This document shows, piece after piece, positions 8,205 to 17,101 of a stretch of DNA of 64,000 nt. The position numbers were made by a program, and so were the translations under genes. This stretch comes from Pseudomonadota bacterium. GTDB taxonomy: Bacteria; Myxococcota_A; UBA796; GCA-2862545. The stretch lies in NCBI GenBank assembly GCA_005776945.1, contig SXOB01000051.1:26792-90791 (forward strand), read 5' to 3'. Under the pieces are notes generated by a model. It worked only from the letters and a program-made list of their open reading frames with translations. It was not told the origin of the DNA and made no database searches. Positions within the stretch are counted from its first letter, which is position 1, and each line of letters starts with the position of its first letter.

Positions 8205-11016
8205 GTCCCCTCGCCAACACCTCAGCCTCGACGGTGAGGCCCACCGACCACGTCGCGACGAGTCCGTCGCGATCGATGGCGACGACGCTCAGTGGCCGAT
8301 TGCCCTCTTCGAGGTTGAGATCGGCCGAGAAAGGCACCGACGTCAGCGTGCTCGCGTTGCCACTGCCCGTATGGAACACCTTGTCGGTCCCGAGGAAGAC
8401 CATGACGCAGGCGATGCCCGTGTCGTCGGTCACGACACCCGACAAGCCCTCTCGGCCACCGGGCAGCCGTAGCGCCGGCACCCGGGTGACCTCGATCAGG
8501 GGTGCGGCCCGCGGCTCGCCGGCCGGGAAGGCCTCGCCAACCCGCAGCTCGACAGGCACCCGCGGCCATGCGGCTCGCCACCATCCGTTTTCGCCGACGG
8601 CAATCAAGTCCCAGACCCGATCGTCGCCAAGCTCGATCTCCATCCCGACCGTCTGACCGAGGCGCGCCTCTGGCCCAAGCTGGAAACGGAACGAAGGCGT
8701 CCATCGGCCGTCCGTGGGCAATGGCGACCCCGTGTTGGCCGTCGCCGCCAACGTGCCGCGCACCGGGTCCAGCACGCGCCCTGCCCGGTTGACGAGGCGG
8801 GCGACGGGGGCAATGCCGTCGCCGCCGACGTTCTGTACGTCGAGCGCCAATTCCACGGCCTCCCCGGCCTCGGGAAGGCCGTCGCCGTCCCCAGCATCGA
8901 CCCACGACCATGACCAACGGAGTTCTGGCCGGGGCGAAGCCTCCACGGGGGCGGGCACCACCACGGTGTGTAGGGCTCCCTCGCCACCGTCGCGCAGTTC
9001 GAGCACGACGTCCGGCATCTCGGAGGGCGCCCCCGGCGGCGTCACAACCCAGTGCGTCCACGAGCGTGTGGCACCCGGAGCGAGGTGTCCGATGGGGAAT
9101 TCCGCACCTTGGAGGACCGAATGTTCGCGGGCCGCAACGAGGACCCGGTACAGCGGTCGGTCCGCCAGGTTGGTGACGGTGACCGTGACCTCGGTGGAAC
9201 TGCGCGCCACGAGTTGACCCGTGTCGCCCACTTTGAGCGTGAGCTCGACGGGGGCGGCGTCGCCCCGACGCGGCATCGGCGGGCCGTCGCGCCAATCGAC
9301 GCCAAGTTCGGCGAAAGCGCGGACCAAGCGGGCCGATTCGCTTCGTCCCAATCCACTTACGACGTCGCCGGCGCCTGCCAACACGTCGGCCCGTCGCCAC
9401 CCCGACGCCGCGAGCAGCACATCGCGCGCGATCGCAATCTGTGCATCCGCCTCTGGCGCCACGGGCGGCGACATGGGGGCCCGCCAGGTGTCGAGGTACC
9501 GAACGGTCCACGTCGGTGGGTCGGTCCGCACGAACCCGTCTTCGAGGTGAGCTTCGAGGTCCGCCTCCCGCTGCGCCAACTCGTGGTGAAGCAGGCTGAT
9601 TGCGGGATGGTCGGGTCCACCCTCGAAGGCAGCCTGGACGAGAGACGGCAGCAATTCGATGTCGGCGGGAATGCCCACCGACTGGATGCTCCGGTCGCCG
9701 GGCGTCAAGTACTTGCTGATCGTCAGCTTGAGCTTCGCACCTTCGGACCCCATCGGCGCCAAGGTCTGAACGCTGCCCTTACCAAAACTCCGCTGGCCGA
9801 CAATGACGGCGCGCTCATTGTTTCGAAGCGCCCCAGCCACAATCTCGGAGGCCGACGCCGATCGCGAGTCGACCAACACAGCCATCGGGTACGTGGGCTC
9901 GGACCCGGACGACCGAGCGACTTCCAGATCCCGCTTCCGGCCGCTGCCGTCCACCGTCGAGACGATGTCGCCGCCGGTCAGGAACATGTCGGAGATGGCA
10001 ATGGCTTGAGTGAGAAAGCCGCCTGGATTCCCTCTCAGGTCGAGCACGAGGCCGCGCAGACCGTGCGCACTCTCCCGTTCCAGCCGCGCCAACTCGGCGA
10101 CGAGGTCGCGTTCGACCTGGAGGTGGAACGAAGAGATGCCGACGTAGCCAACGTCTCCATCGAGCAAGCGCGCCAACACCGGGTTCGACGCGATGGCACT
10201 CCGCACGATTTGAAAGTGCAGCAGACCCGTCGCGCCCGGCCGCTCCACTTCGACGAGGACCGTCGAGTCCACGGGGCCGCGGAGCCGCGGCAGGGCCTCT
10301 CCCAGTTCCATGTTGAGCGTCGATTCACCGTCCACCCGGTGAATGACGTCGCCTGGCCGAAGTCCCGCCGCCTCCGCAGGGGTCCCACGGTGCACTTCTT
10401 CGACCTTCAAGCGACCCAATTCGTCGACGATGACGTTGACGCCGATGCCGCCGTACTCGCCGCGGTTGTCGGTATCCAAATCCGTCGCGTCGTCGGGCCG
10501 GAGCAACACAGAGTGCGGGTCGAGGGTCGACAACACGCCATTGACGAGCAGGTACTCGACCTCCGGCCACGGCGGCCGACCGACGCGAACGGGGATTTCC
10601 GACTCATCGAGGTGGTCCGACAGCAGTTGGGCCACCTCACGGCAGGCGAGGACAAGTTCCGCGCGGCCGCGCACGATGGGGCGCTCCAGCGTAGTTCGGA
10701 AGGCCCCAATCTCGATGTCCAAGCGGCCGTGATCGGCATCGCGCGCCAACAACACCGGGGGAAGCCTCGTCTCGAGGGCCGAGAGACCTTCGACGAACAT
10801 GCGCTCCCAGTCGACCCGGTGGGGCTCAACGTAGGTCTCTTCGACGTGGAACAGGGCCGTATCGAGCAGGTCGAGGCGGGTGAAGCTGTAGGTGCCGGCG
10901 GGCAAGCGCGCTGATGTGCCGAGTGCCGCCACCGTCCCCGTGGTGTGGCGGGAGGCGACGCCGACGCTGACGCCCGTCGTCAGCGTCAGGACGGCGATCG
11001 GTCGCAGCCAGCGCAC
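8194..11016 (-). CDS. S41-family carboxyl-terminal processing protease with long C-terminal extension
   Basis: Periplasmic serine protease of the Ctp/Prc family, 940 residues, about twice the usual CtpA length. An N-terminal membrane anchor or signal (residues 5-22) is followed by a helical region, a PDZ domain at about 185-265 (GIGVNVIVDELG, GLRPGDVIHRVDG) and the S41 core with LRGNPGGFL near 328, SASASEIVAGAL near 386-397 (catalytic Ser) and FGKGSVQT near 411 (catalytic Lys). The last ~400 residues contain beta-sandwich-like repeats (for example VTVTNLADRPLYRVLV) of the kind found in large myxobacterial S41 proteins. The GTG start at 11016 follows GAGAGGAGG. It is divergent from the PBP1A gene across 82 bases, so a shared cell-wall regulatory region is plausible. 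Confidence 0.9.
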   Translation of the reverse strand: MRWLRPIAVLTLTTGVSVGVASRHTTGTVAALGTSARLPAGTYSFTRLDLLDTALFHVEETYVEPHRVDWERMFVEGLSALETRLPPVLLARDADHGRLDIEIGAFRTTLERPIVRGRAELVLACREVAQLLSDHLDESEIPVRVGRPPWPEVEYLLVNGVLSTLDPHSVLLRPDDATDLDTDNRGEYGGIGVNVIVDELGRLKVEEVHRGTPAEAAGLRPGDVIHRVDGESTLNMELGEALPRLRGPVDSTVLVEVERPGATGLLHFQIVRSAIASNPVLARLLDGDVGYVGISSFHLQVERDLVAELARLERESAHGLRGLVLDLRGNPGGFLTQAIAISDMFLTGGDIVSTVDGSGRKRDLEVARSSGSEPTYPMAVLVDSRSASASEIVAGALRNNERAVIVGQRSFGKGSVQTLAPMGSEGAKLKLTISKYLTPGDRSIQSVGIPADIELLPSLVQAAFEGGPDHPAISLLHHELAQREADLEAHLEDGFVRTDPPTWTVRYLDTWRAPMSPPVAPEADAQIAIARDVLLAASGWRRADVLAGAGDVVSGLGRSESARLVRAFAELGVDWRDGPPMPRRGDAAPVELTLKVGDTGQLVARSSTEVTVTVTNLADRPLYRVLVAAREHSVLQGAEFPIGHLAPGATRSWTHWVVTPPGAPSEMPDVVLELRDGGEGALHTVVVPAPVEASPRPELRWSWSWVDAGDGDGLPEAGEAVELALDVQNVGGDGIAPVARLVNRAGRVLDPVRGTLAATANTGSPLPTDGRWTPSFRFQLGPEARLGQTVGMEIELGDDRVWDLIAVGENGWWRAAWPRVPVELRVGEAFPAGEPRAAPLIEVTRVPALRLPGGREGLSGVVTDDTGIACVMVFLGTDKVFHTGSGNASTLTSVPFSADLNLEEGNRPLSVVAIDRDGLVATWSVGLTVEAEVLARGPTP

Positions 11017-11098
11017 CCGCGGCCTCCTCTCCCCAGGATACAGCGCGCCGCGCGCCCTGTCGACGCGTTCATTCGGCCCTCCTCCCCCTTCGACCCTG

Positions 11099-14000
11099 AT
11101 GCCCGTCAAGCTTCCTTGCCCGCGATGCGCCCGCCAGATCCCGCTGGAGGAACCCCTCCCGCTGCCGGGCGACTCCGTGATGTGCAGCCAGTGCGGATCT
11201 GCCCTGGCCGTCACTTACCCGCCGGGCGTCATCGAACGCCTTCGCGCCAAGGGAAAGCGGTTTTCCAACACGCCCTGGGCGGCCCCTCCCGTGCCGGCCG
11301 AAGTTGCGAATACCGACGTCGACCCCGGCTCCGAGGCACCCACGGTCGCGCAGACGCCGGTGCCCGCGCCGCCATCCGAGGACGCTACCGAAGCGACCGT
11401 CCCGCAGACCCGCCCGACACCTGAACTGACACCTGCCGCCTGGCGACTCCCTCCCGACGCCGACAGCGACGAGGCCCCCAAGCCGCGCGGGCGCCCGTTG
11501 GCTCCCCGAACGAAAGCCAAGGCCATTCCGGCCCCGCCCCCGTCGCAGCCGGTGCGCGCACTCGGCTGTTTCGGCGGCTCGGCGTTCGTCCTCGCCAGCG
11601 CGGCCGCGTTCGGCGCTTTGCTCATCGTGGTGATGGGCCTCGGCACCACCTGGCTCTACGGCAGCGACCTGCCCACCGTGGACACCCTGAGAGCCTACGA
11701 GCCGCCGGCGGTCACGGTCGTCTACGACAAAGACGGCAAGTTGCTCGGCGAGATTTTCGACCAACGTCGCTACGTCGTCACCTTGGACGAAATTCCCAAA
11801 CACGTCCAAGACGCCTTCATTGCGGCGGAGGACGCGAATTTCTGGAACCACGGCGGCATCGACTTCATTGGCATCGTCCGCGCCATGGGCCGCAACCTGG
11901 CCGCAGGGCGGATGGCGCAAGGGGCGTCGACGATCACACAGCAGGTGGCGCGCAACTTCCTCCTCGACCGCGACAAGAAGTTGGCGCGGAAGATCAAGGA
12001 AGTCCTGCTTTCCTGGCGAATCGAGGAGGCCTACGAAAAGGAGCACATCCTCTTCCTCTACCTCAACGAGATCTTCCTCGGCTCGCAGGCCTACGGCGTA
12101 GAAGCAGCTTCGCGGGCCTACTATGGCAAGTCTGTGCGCGACATCAGCGTCGCCGAAGCGGCCGTGCTCGCCGGCCTTCCCCAGCGGCCAAGCGACTACA
12201 GCCCCCACCGAGGCTGGGACAAGGCTCGCGCCCGTCAGGAGTACGTGATCGGCCAGATGGTCGACAAGGGCTTCATCAGCCGCCAAGAAGGCGACGCGGC
12301 CCTCGCAGAGCACATCACCATCGTCCCGCGCGAGTCCGTCTTCTTGGCCAACGCGCCGCACTTTACCGAACACGTCCGCCGCCAGCTCGTCGAAACCTAC
12401 GGGGAGGAGCGGGTCCTTCGCGGCGGGTTGCAGGTCACTACGAGTTGTGACCTTGAGCTTCAGCAACTCGCCCAACGGGCCATCACGGAACACGTCACCG
12501 AGGCCGACATGCACCTCGGCTTCCGGCGTGACGGTCTCAAGACGGTACCCGCCGGGGAGATCGCGGCCTGGCGGTCGACGCAAGAGACGAACCTGAAGCA
12601 GGCCTGGGCGGACGACCAGGACCCCAGCGGCCGCGTGCCCATCCCCGACGTCAGCCCGCTTGCCGACGGGCAGACGTACGATGCCATCGCGCTCGAGGTG
12701 CAACCCAAGTGGATACGGTTCGCCATCGGCGCGCACGAAGGCGTGGCGCCGATCGGCTGGGCCGACTGGGCCTACGCGCCGGACCCCGCACGGTCCTGGC
12801 GCTACCGCACCGCAACCGATTTCACGGCCCAGGCCGACGGTGACGGCGACGGCAAGAACGACGGCCCGCTGATCCGAAAGGGCGACATCCTGCGCATGCG
12901 CGTCGAGGGAACGGACAGCCGGGACGCCAAGTTCACCAAGGTGATGACGCAGACGCCTGGGGCCACCGACGCGCTCGTCGCCGGACGCCTCTGGCAAGAC
13001 GCCGAGGTCGAAGGAGCCTTGCTGGCCATGGATGTGACGACCGGCGCGATCACCGCGATGGTCGGCGGCGTCGACTTCAAGGAGTCCCAACTCAACCGGG
13101 CGACGCAGAGTCGCCGCCAAGTTGGCAGCACGTTCAAGCCCATCGTCTACGCGGCCGCGATCAACAGCCGAAAGATCACCGCAGCCACGCTTGTGGCGGA
13201 CGCCCCTCTTGCCTTCGCGACGAACGACGACTTCGTCTGGAAGCCGCAGAACTACAGCGGTGACTACCTTGGCAACCTGACGCTGCGGCAAGCGCTGGCC
13301 GCGTCCAAGAACACCTGCACGGTTCGCGTCCTGGAGACGATCGACCCTGGCATGAACGGCGACGTCGTCTACAAGTTCGCTCGTGGCCTCGGCCTCGGCG
13401 GACCTGCACTCTCCGACCTGCCGACTGGGCACATCGCCAAACCGGACAACGACATCCTGTGCCCATGGGTCAAGGAGAAGCACGACAGCACGGTCTGTAT
13501 GGACAGGTTCCCGCCCAAGAGCGACGACCTGACGAACACGGCCCACCGCGCCAAGATCGGCCCCAACGATGTCTTCATGTGCCGGGCCTGCGACTTCTCG
13601 ATGGGCCTTGGCTCGGCCAGCCTCACCCTTGAGGAGATGGTCCGCGCCTACGGCGCATTCCCGTCCGGCGGCAACCTCGTCGAGCCCTGGACGATTGCGT
13701 CCGTCCGCGACCGGCACGGGAGCATCTTGAAAGAGCGGCGCGAATTCGAACGCACGCCCGTCATGGACCCGGGCGTCGCGACGATCGGCACCTGGCTCAT
13801 GCAGTCGGTCGTCCAGGCCGGGACCGGGGCCGACGCCTACGCGAAACTCGGGCTCGTCGGCATGGCTGGCAAGACCGGTACCACGAACGACGAGAAGGAC
13901 GCCTGGTTCGTGGGTTTCACCAACGACACCATCGCGGCTGTCTGGGTTGGCTACGACCAACCACGGAGCTTGGGCATCAGCACGACGGGTGGACGCACCG

Positions 14001-14224
14001 CGCTACCCGCGTGGATCGACTTCATGCGCGAAGCGGCGCCGAAGTCCAAGGATCGCCCCTTCCCCATTCGCGGCGACCTCGAATGGCTGCTCATCGATGA
14101 GAACACAGGTCGACGCGTGAACAGCGGCGGCATGGCGTACCCATTCCTCACCGGGACGGCGCCAGAGTCGACCGGCCTGCACGCCGGCCAGGCGACGCTC
14201 GAGGACATCGCGACCGAGCTGTGA
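11099..14224 (+). CDS. mrcA: Class A penicillin-binding protein 1A with N-terminal zinc ribbon
   Basis: Bifunctional peptidoglycan synthase of 1041 residues. A cytoplasmic zinc-ribbon-like motif (Cys 7, 10, 29, 32) and a Pro/Thr-rich linker precede the transmembrane anchor at about 155-185. The GT51 glycosyltransferase domain carries the family motifs EDANFWNHGGID, GASTITQQVARN, RKIKEVLLSWRIEE and ILFLYLNEIFLG. The transpeptidase domain has STFK (in RRQVGSTFKPIVY), SKN and KTGT (AGKTGTTNDEKDAW). An insertion before it contains an Asp/Gly-rich segment, probably an OB-like domain. The ATG at 11099 is clear; the upstream in-frame extension lies in the S41 promoter region. The zinc ribbon is unusual for PBP1A and might bind a regulator, but that is inference. 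Confidence 0.93.
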   Translation: MPVKLPCPRCARQIPLEEPLPLPGDSVMCSQCGSALAVTYPPGVIERLRAKGKRFSNTPWAAPPVPAEVANTDVDPGSEAPTVAQTPVPAPPSEDATEATVPQTRPTPELTPAAWRLPPDADSDEAPKPRGRPLAPRTKAKAIPAPPPSQPVRALGCFGGSAFVLASAAAFGALLIVVMGLGTTWLYGSDLPTVDTLRAYEPPAVTVVYDKDGKLLGEIFDQRRYVVTLDEIPKHVQDAFIAAEDANFWNHGGIDFIGIVRAMGRNLAAGRMAQGASTITQQVARNFLLDRDKKLARKIKEVLLSWRIEEAYEKEHILFLYLNEIFLGSQAYGVEAASRAYYGKSVRDISVAEAAVLAGLPQRPSDYSPHRGWDKARARQEYVIGQMVDKGFISRQEGDAALAEHITIVPRESVFLANAPHFTEHVRRQLVETYGEERVLRGGLQVTTSCDLELQQLAQRAITEHVTEADMHLGFRRDGLKTVPAGEIAAWRSTQETNLKQAWADDQDPSGRVPIPDVSPLADGQTYDAIALEVQPKWIRFAIGAHEGVAPIGWADWAYAPDPARSWRYRTATDFTAQADGDGDGKNDGPLIRKGDILRMRVEGTDSRDAKFTKVMTQTPGATDALVAGRLWQDAEVEGALLAMDVTTGAITAMVGGVDFKESQLNRATQSRRQVGSTFKPIVYAAAINSRKITAATLVADAPLAFATNDDFVWKPQNYSGDYLGNLTLRQALAASKNTCTVRVLETIDPGMNGDVVYKFARGLGLGGPALSDLPTGHIAKPDNDILCPWVKEKHDSTVCMDRFPPKSDDLTNTAHRAKIGPNDVFMCRACDFSMGLGSASLTLEEMVRAYGAFPSGGNLVEPWTIASVRDRHGSILKERREFERTPVMDPGVATIGTWLMQSVVQAGTGADAYAKLGLVGMAGKTGTTNDEKDAWFVGFTNDTIAAVWVGYDQPRSLGISTTGGRTALPAWIDFMREAAPKSKDRPFPIRGDLEWLLIDENTGRRVNSGGMAYPFLTGTAPESTGLHAGQATLEDIATEL

Positions 14225-14264
14225 GCGCATGGCCTTCGCCTGAGAGCCACGCTATCGACGCGCC

Positions 14265-14702
14265 ATGTTCTCGATCGGGTTGTGGCTGGCGTGTGCGGAG
14301 GCGGACACGACCTTCCTCCAGTGTGACCTCGCGTTTGTGGCCCCGACCGTCGGCGGTGCACCCGGAACCGAGGTCCAACTCGTGGGCGGACCCCTGACCG
14401 AGGCGTACGACACGATCCTGCGCGTGTCGGGCGTGGACGCCGTCATCCAACTCGTCGAGCGCGATTGCGAGACCTGCGATGACTGCCGCGCCGAAGCGGG
14501 GTGTGTCTCGTGCGGCACCTGCACCGACGCGTGCGATGAAACGTGCGCAACGGAGTGTGTGGAGACGCTCACGTTCGTCGTACCCGCCGTCGACCCTGGC
14601 CCTACGTCGATCGTTGTGCTCAACTCTTGGGGCGTCAGCCCTGCGGTACCCTTCGAAGTCCTCGCAGCGGCCCCACCGCCAACCAGCACGACGACCCCGT
14701 GA
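14265..14702 (+). CDS. Small exported protein with IPT/TIG-like fold and Cys-rich insert
   Basis: A 145-residue protein with a short hydrophobic leader (MFSIGLWLAC) whose Cys 10 could be lipidated. The body resembles a single IPT/TIG immunoglobulin-like domain: GGAPGTEVQLVGGPL near the start, and LTFVVPAVDPGPTSIVVLN with NSWGVS near the end. Between these halves is an insert with nine cysteines in about 31 residues, at spacings CxxC, CxxC and CxxxC. That points to disulfide cross-linking or metal binding, not a cytoplasmic role. It lies 40 bases after the PBP1A gene on the same strand. I cannot assign a function. Confidence 0.6.
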   Translation: MFSIGLWLACAEADTTFLQCDLAFVAPTVGGAPGTEVQLVGGPLTEAYDTILRVSGVDAVIQLVERDCETCDDCRAEAGCVSCGTCTDACDETCATECVETLTFVVPAVDPGPTSIVVLNSWGVSPAVPFEVLAAAPPPTSTTTP

Positions 14703-14794
14703 CGTTTACGGTGACTCGAAGCCTTCCACCCAGCGTTTGAAGGGTCGCACGCAGCGCGCTACATCGCGCAGCCGTTCGGCCGACTGGAGCGTCC

Positions 14795-15418
14795 ATGTTC
14801 GCATCTGCTACCCTCCTCCTCCTGGCCTCTTCCGCTCAGGCCGGTGGCATCGGCATCTTCGGCACGGGTGGCGTGCACACGGAGAAGCTGTACTACTACT
14901 CGAACGTGGCGACGGTTGACGGCCAGTCCGTGCCCATCGCCGACCCTGCCGACTACCCGGCCTTCGACATCACTGAGATCCTTCCGAGCGCCGGCGGAGG
15001 CCTCGAACTCGTCCTCGGCGATCGCGACGAGAAGATCAACGGCACCTTCCGTTTCTGGGCCTGGGCCGACCTTCCTCAGGTACCCGCCGCCGAGGTCGTC
15101 ACCGACCTCGCCCCCGAGAACGTCGTCGAAGCACCACGCGATACGACTCGTGCGATCGGCATGGGCATGGTGGGCCTCAACTTCGGCCTCATCGGCGACC
15201 CCGACGCCGCGTTGTTCGGATTCACGGCCCACATGGGCTCGGGATTCCTCACGACGGACCACACAGAGTTCCTGATGGCCGACATCGGTCCGCAGGCCTC
15301 CTACGCGCTCACACCGGCGATTCGCCTCACGGGCGACGTCGTCTACACGATGCGCCACCGCAAGGGCTTCTCCCACGGCGTGAATGCGTACGTCGGTGCC
15401 CGGTACATGTTCGACTGA
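14795..15418 (+). CDS. Putative outer-membrane beta-barrel protein
   Basis: A 207-residue protein with a signal peptide ending at ASSAQA|GGIG, then Gly-rich alternating strands (GIGIFGTGGVH, GMGMVGLNFGLIG, VNAYVGARYMFD). The C-terminal residue pattern, ending in an aromatic strand Y-x-F-D, is typical of small outer-membrane barrels. No specific family is recognised. It is preceded by about 90 bases without a gene, and it converges with ridA across 47 bases that include a weak GTCGC/GCGAC stem. Confidence 0.65.
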   Translation: MFASATLLLLASSAQAGGIGIFGTGGVHTEKLYYYSNVATVDGQSVPIADPADYPAFDITEILPSAGGGLELVLGDRDEKINGTFRFWAWADLPQVPAAEVVTDLAPENVVEAPRDTTRAIGMGMVGLNFGLIGDPDAALFGFTAHMGSGFLTTDHTEFLMADIGPQASYALTPAIRLTGDVVYTMRHRKGFSHGVNAYVGARYMFD

Positions 15419-15465
15419 CGCCCCTTGGCCGCGTCGCCTGCTGCGACACGGTTTCCATCGGTCGT

Positions 15466-15843
15466 TCAGTGGCGAAGGCCGATGGCCTCGATTTCGACCC
15501 GCGCGCCCTTGGGTAGACCCGCAACGGCGACCGTTGCGCGTGCCGGAGCGTGGGCCCCAAAGGCCTCCGCGTAGACGGCATTCATGGCGGCGAAATCCGC
15601 CATGTCGACGAGGTAGACGGTCGTCTTGACGACCCGCGCCATCGACGAGCCCCCAGCGCGGAGAACGGCCTCCAAGTTGGTCAGGCACCGACGCGTCTGC
15701 AATGCGACGTCGCCCCCCTCGAAGTTGCCCGTCGCGGGGTCAATGGCGATCTGCCCGGAACAAAAGAGCCACACGCCCGCTTCGATGGCCTGGCTGTAGG
15801 GTCCGATGGCGGCGGGCGCCTGAGGCGTTTTCACGGGGTTCAC
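15466..15843 (-). CDS. ridA: RidA-family reactive-intermediate deaminase
   Basis: A 125-residue protein matching the Rid/YjgF family along its length. It shows AIGPYSQAI near residue 12, GQIAIDPATGNF near 30, the NLEAVLRAGGSSMARVVKTTVYL region, and ARATVAVAGLPKGARVEIEA with Arg 102 and Glu 119. The Arg is the residue required for imine or enamine hydrolysis in active RidA proteins. These enzymes hydrolyse reactive 2-aminoacrylate released by PLP enzymes. The ATG overlaps the cytidine-deaminase stop as ATGA, so it is the third gene of a coupled salvage group (nucleoside phosphorylase, cytidine deaminase, RidA). Its presence there may reflect clearing of reactive amines, which is inference. Confidence 0.93.
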   Translation of the reverse strand: MNPVKTPQAPAAIGPYSQAIEAGVWLFCSGQIAIDPATGNFEGGDVALQTRRCLTNLEAVLRAGGSSMARVVKTTVYLVDMADFAAMNAVYAEAFGAHAPARATVAVAGLPKGARVEIEAIGLRH

Positions 15844-16247
15844 GGCAGCTCCAACACAAAGGACCGGGGAAGGAGATCGGCGAGAGACCAGACCTCGACC
15901 TCACCTGAGAGGTTGGCGAGAATGACACGTTCAACGCCCCAAGTGAACAACATCTGCCGACACGACCCGCACGGCGATGCGGCCGGCCGATGGTCGGTGA
16001 CGATGGCGACAACCTGGAATCGCTGGTGGCCCTGGCTCACGCCGCCCACGATGGCGGACTTCTCGGCACACACGGTTTCGCCAAGGACGACGTTCTCGAC
16101 GTTGCAGCCGACAATGACGGCGCCCTCAGCAGTCCGCAACGCAGCGCCGACGCGGAAACGCGAGTACGGCGCGTGGGCGTGGAGTCGGACGGCGTGAGCA
16201 GCGGCCAGTAGCTCACGGTCCTCGCCAGAGAGGGCGTCACCACGCAC
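15840..16247 (-). CDS. cdd: Cytidine deaminase
   Basis: A 135-residue homotetrameric-type cytidine deaminase that converts cytidine or deoxycytidine to uridine forms in pyrimidine salvage. It has HAPYSRFRVGAAL, CNVEN, the catalytic CAEKSA (Cys 60 as zinc ligand, Glu 62 as proton shuttle) and PCGSCRQ (Cys 93 and 96 as zinc ligands). Length and the three-Cys zinc site match the small tetrameric class and not the larger dimeric E. coli type. The GTG start at 16247 lies 11 bases inside the phosphorylase gene. Its stop overlaps ridA. I see no competing start in a better position. Confidence 0.93.
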   Translation of the reverse strand: MRGDALSGEDRELLAAAHAVRLHAHAPYSRFRVGAALRTAEGAVIVGCNVENVVLGETVCAEKSAIVGGVSQGHQRFQVVAIVTDHRPAASPCGSCRQMLFTWGVERVILANLSGEVEVWSLADLLPRSFVLELP

Positions 16248-17046
16248 CGGCCACCTCTTCCAGGAGTTGGCGCAGCGCCACCGCCGCCCGCCCAGCTACG
16301 TCGGTGACCTCGCCATGGTGGAGCGCCGCGGCCGTCAGCCCTGCCGCGCGATTGGACACGAGGGCCACGCCCGCACACGGCAACCCGACCTCGGCAGCGG
16401 CGAGGACTTCCGGCACGGTCGACATGCCGACGACGTCCGCACCTAGCGTGCGAAGCATCCGGACTTCCGCCGGCGTCTCGTAGGCCGGGCCCGGCATCGC
16501 AGCGAGAACTCCCTCGACAAGCGACACGCCGCGGCGACCGGACGCCGCCATGAGCGCCGCGCGCATGGCCGGGTCGTAGGCCGTCGTCATGTCCGGGAAC
16601 CGCGTGGCGTACGCCTCGCCGCGCAAAGGACTGAGGCCCATCAAGTTGATGTGATCGCGCAGGCACACGAGCGCGCCGGGCTCCAGGCCCACGGCGATGC
16701 CGCCGACGGAGCACGTGAGAACGAGCCGCTGCACGCCCCACGCGGCCAACGCGCGGACGCCGCGGACGACCACCGGAGGGGCATGGCCTTCGTAGAGGTG
16801 CACGCGGCCAGACAAGACCAGGGTGTCCACGCCCGCCAACGACCCCCTCACGACCCGGCCAGCATGGCCAACCACCGTGGACTGGGGAAGGCCAAATTCC
16901 GGGGCAGGGGCGGCCTCGGCGCCGACCAATCCATCCGTCACGGCGCCAAGACCGCTACCCAAGACGATGGCCCACGGCGGGGGCGCGCCCCAACGCCGCT
17001 GCAAAGCCGCAGCAATACCGTCGACGATCTCTCGTTCAGGATGCAT
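16237..17046 (-). CDS. punA: Purine nucleoside phosphorylase (trimeric class)
   Basis: Cleaves purine (deoxy)nucleosides with phosphate to give the free base and (deoxy)ribose 1-phosphate. The 269-residue protein has GSGLG (Ser 31, phosphate), GRVHLYEG (His 83, sugar and phosphate region), GPAYETPAEVRML (Glu 190, purine base), GMST (Met 208) and VSNRAAG (Asn 232). Glu plus Asn in these places is the 6-oxopurine pattern, so inosine and guanosine are the likely substrates. It leads a coupled minus-strand group with cdd and ridA. It is divergent from RNase D, with 55 bases between the two starts. Confidence 0.93.
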   Translation of the reverse strand: MHPEREIVDGIAAALQRRWGAPPPWAIVLGSGLGAVTDGLVGAEAAPAPEFGLPQSTVVGHAGRVVRGSLAGVDTLVLSGRVHLYEGHAPPVVVRGVRALAAWGVQRLVLTCSVGGIAVGLEPGALVCLRDHINLMGLSPLRGEAYATRFPDMTTAYDPAMRAALMAASGRRGVSLVEGVLAAMPGPAYETPAEVRMLRTLGADVVGMSTVPEVLAAAEVGLPCAGVALVSNRAAGLTAAALHHGEVTDVAGRAAVALRQLLEEVAGAW

Positions 17047-17101
17047 GGGAGCCGACTATCGCGGTGGGCCCGACCCCTGCGCCGCGATATCGCCAACAGC
17101 C

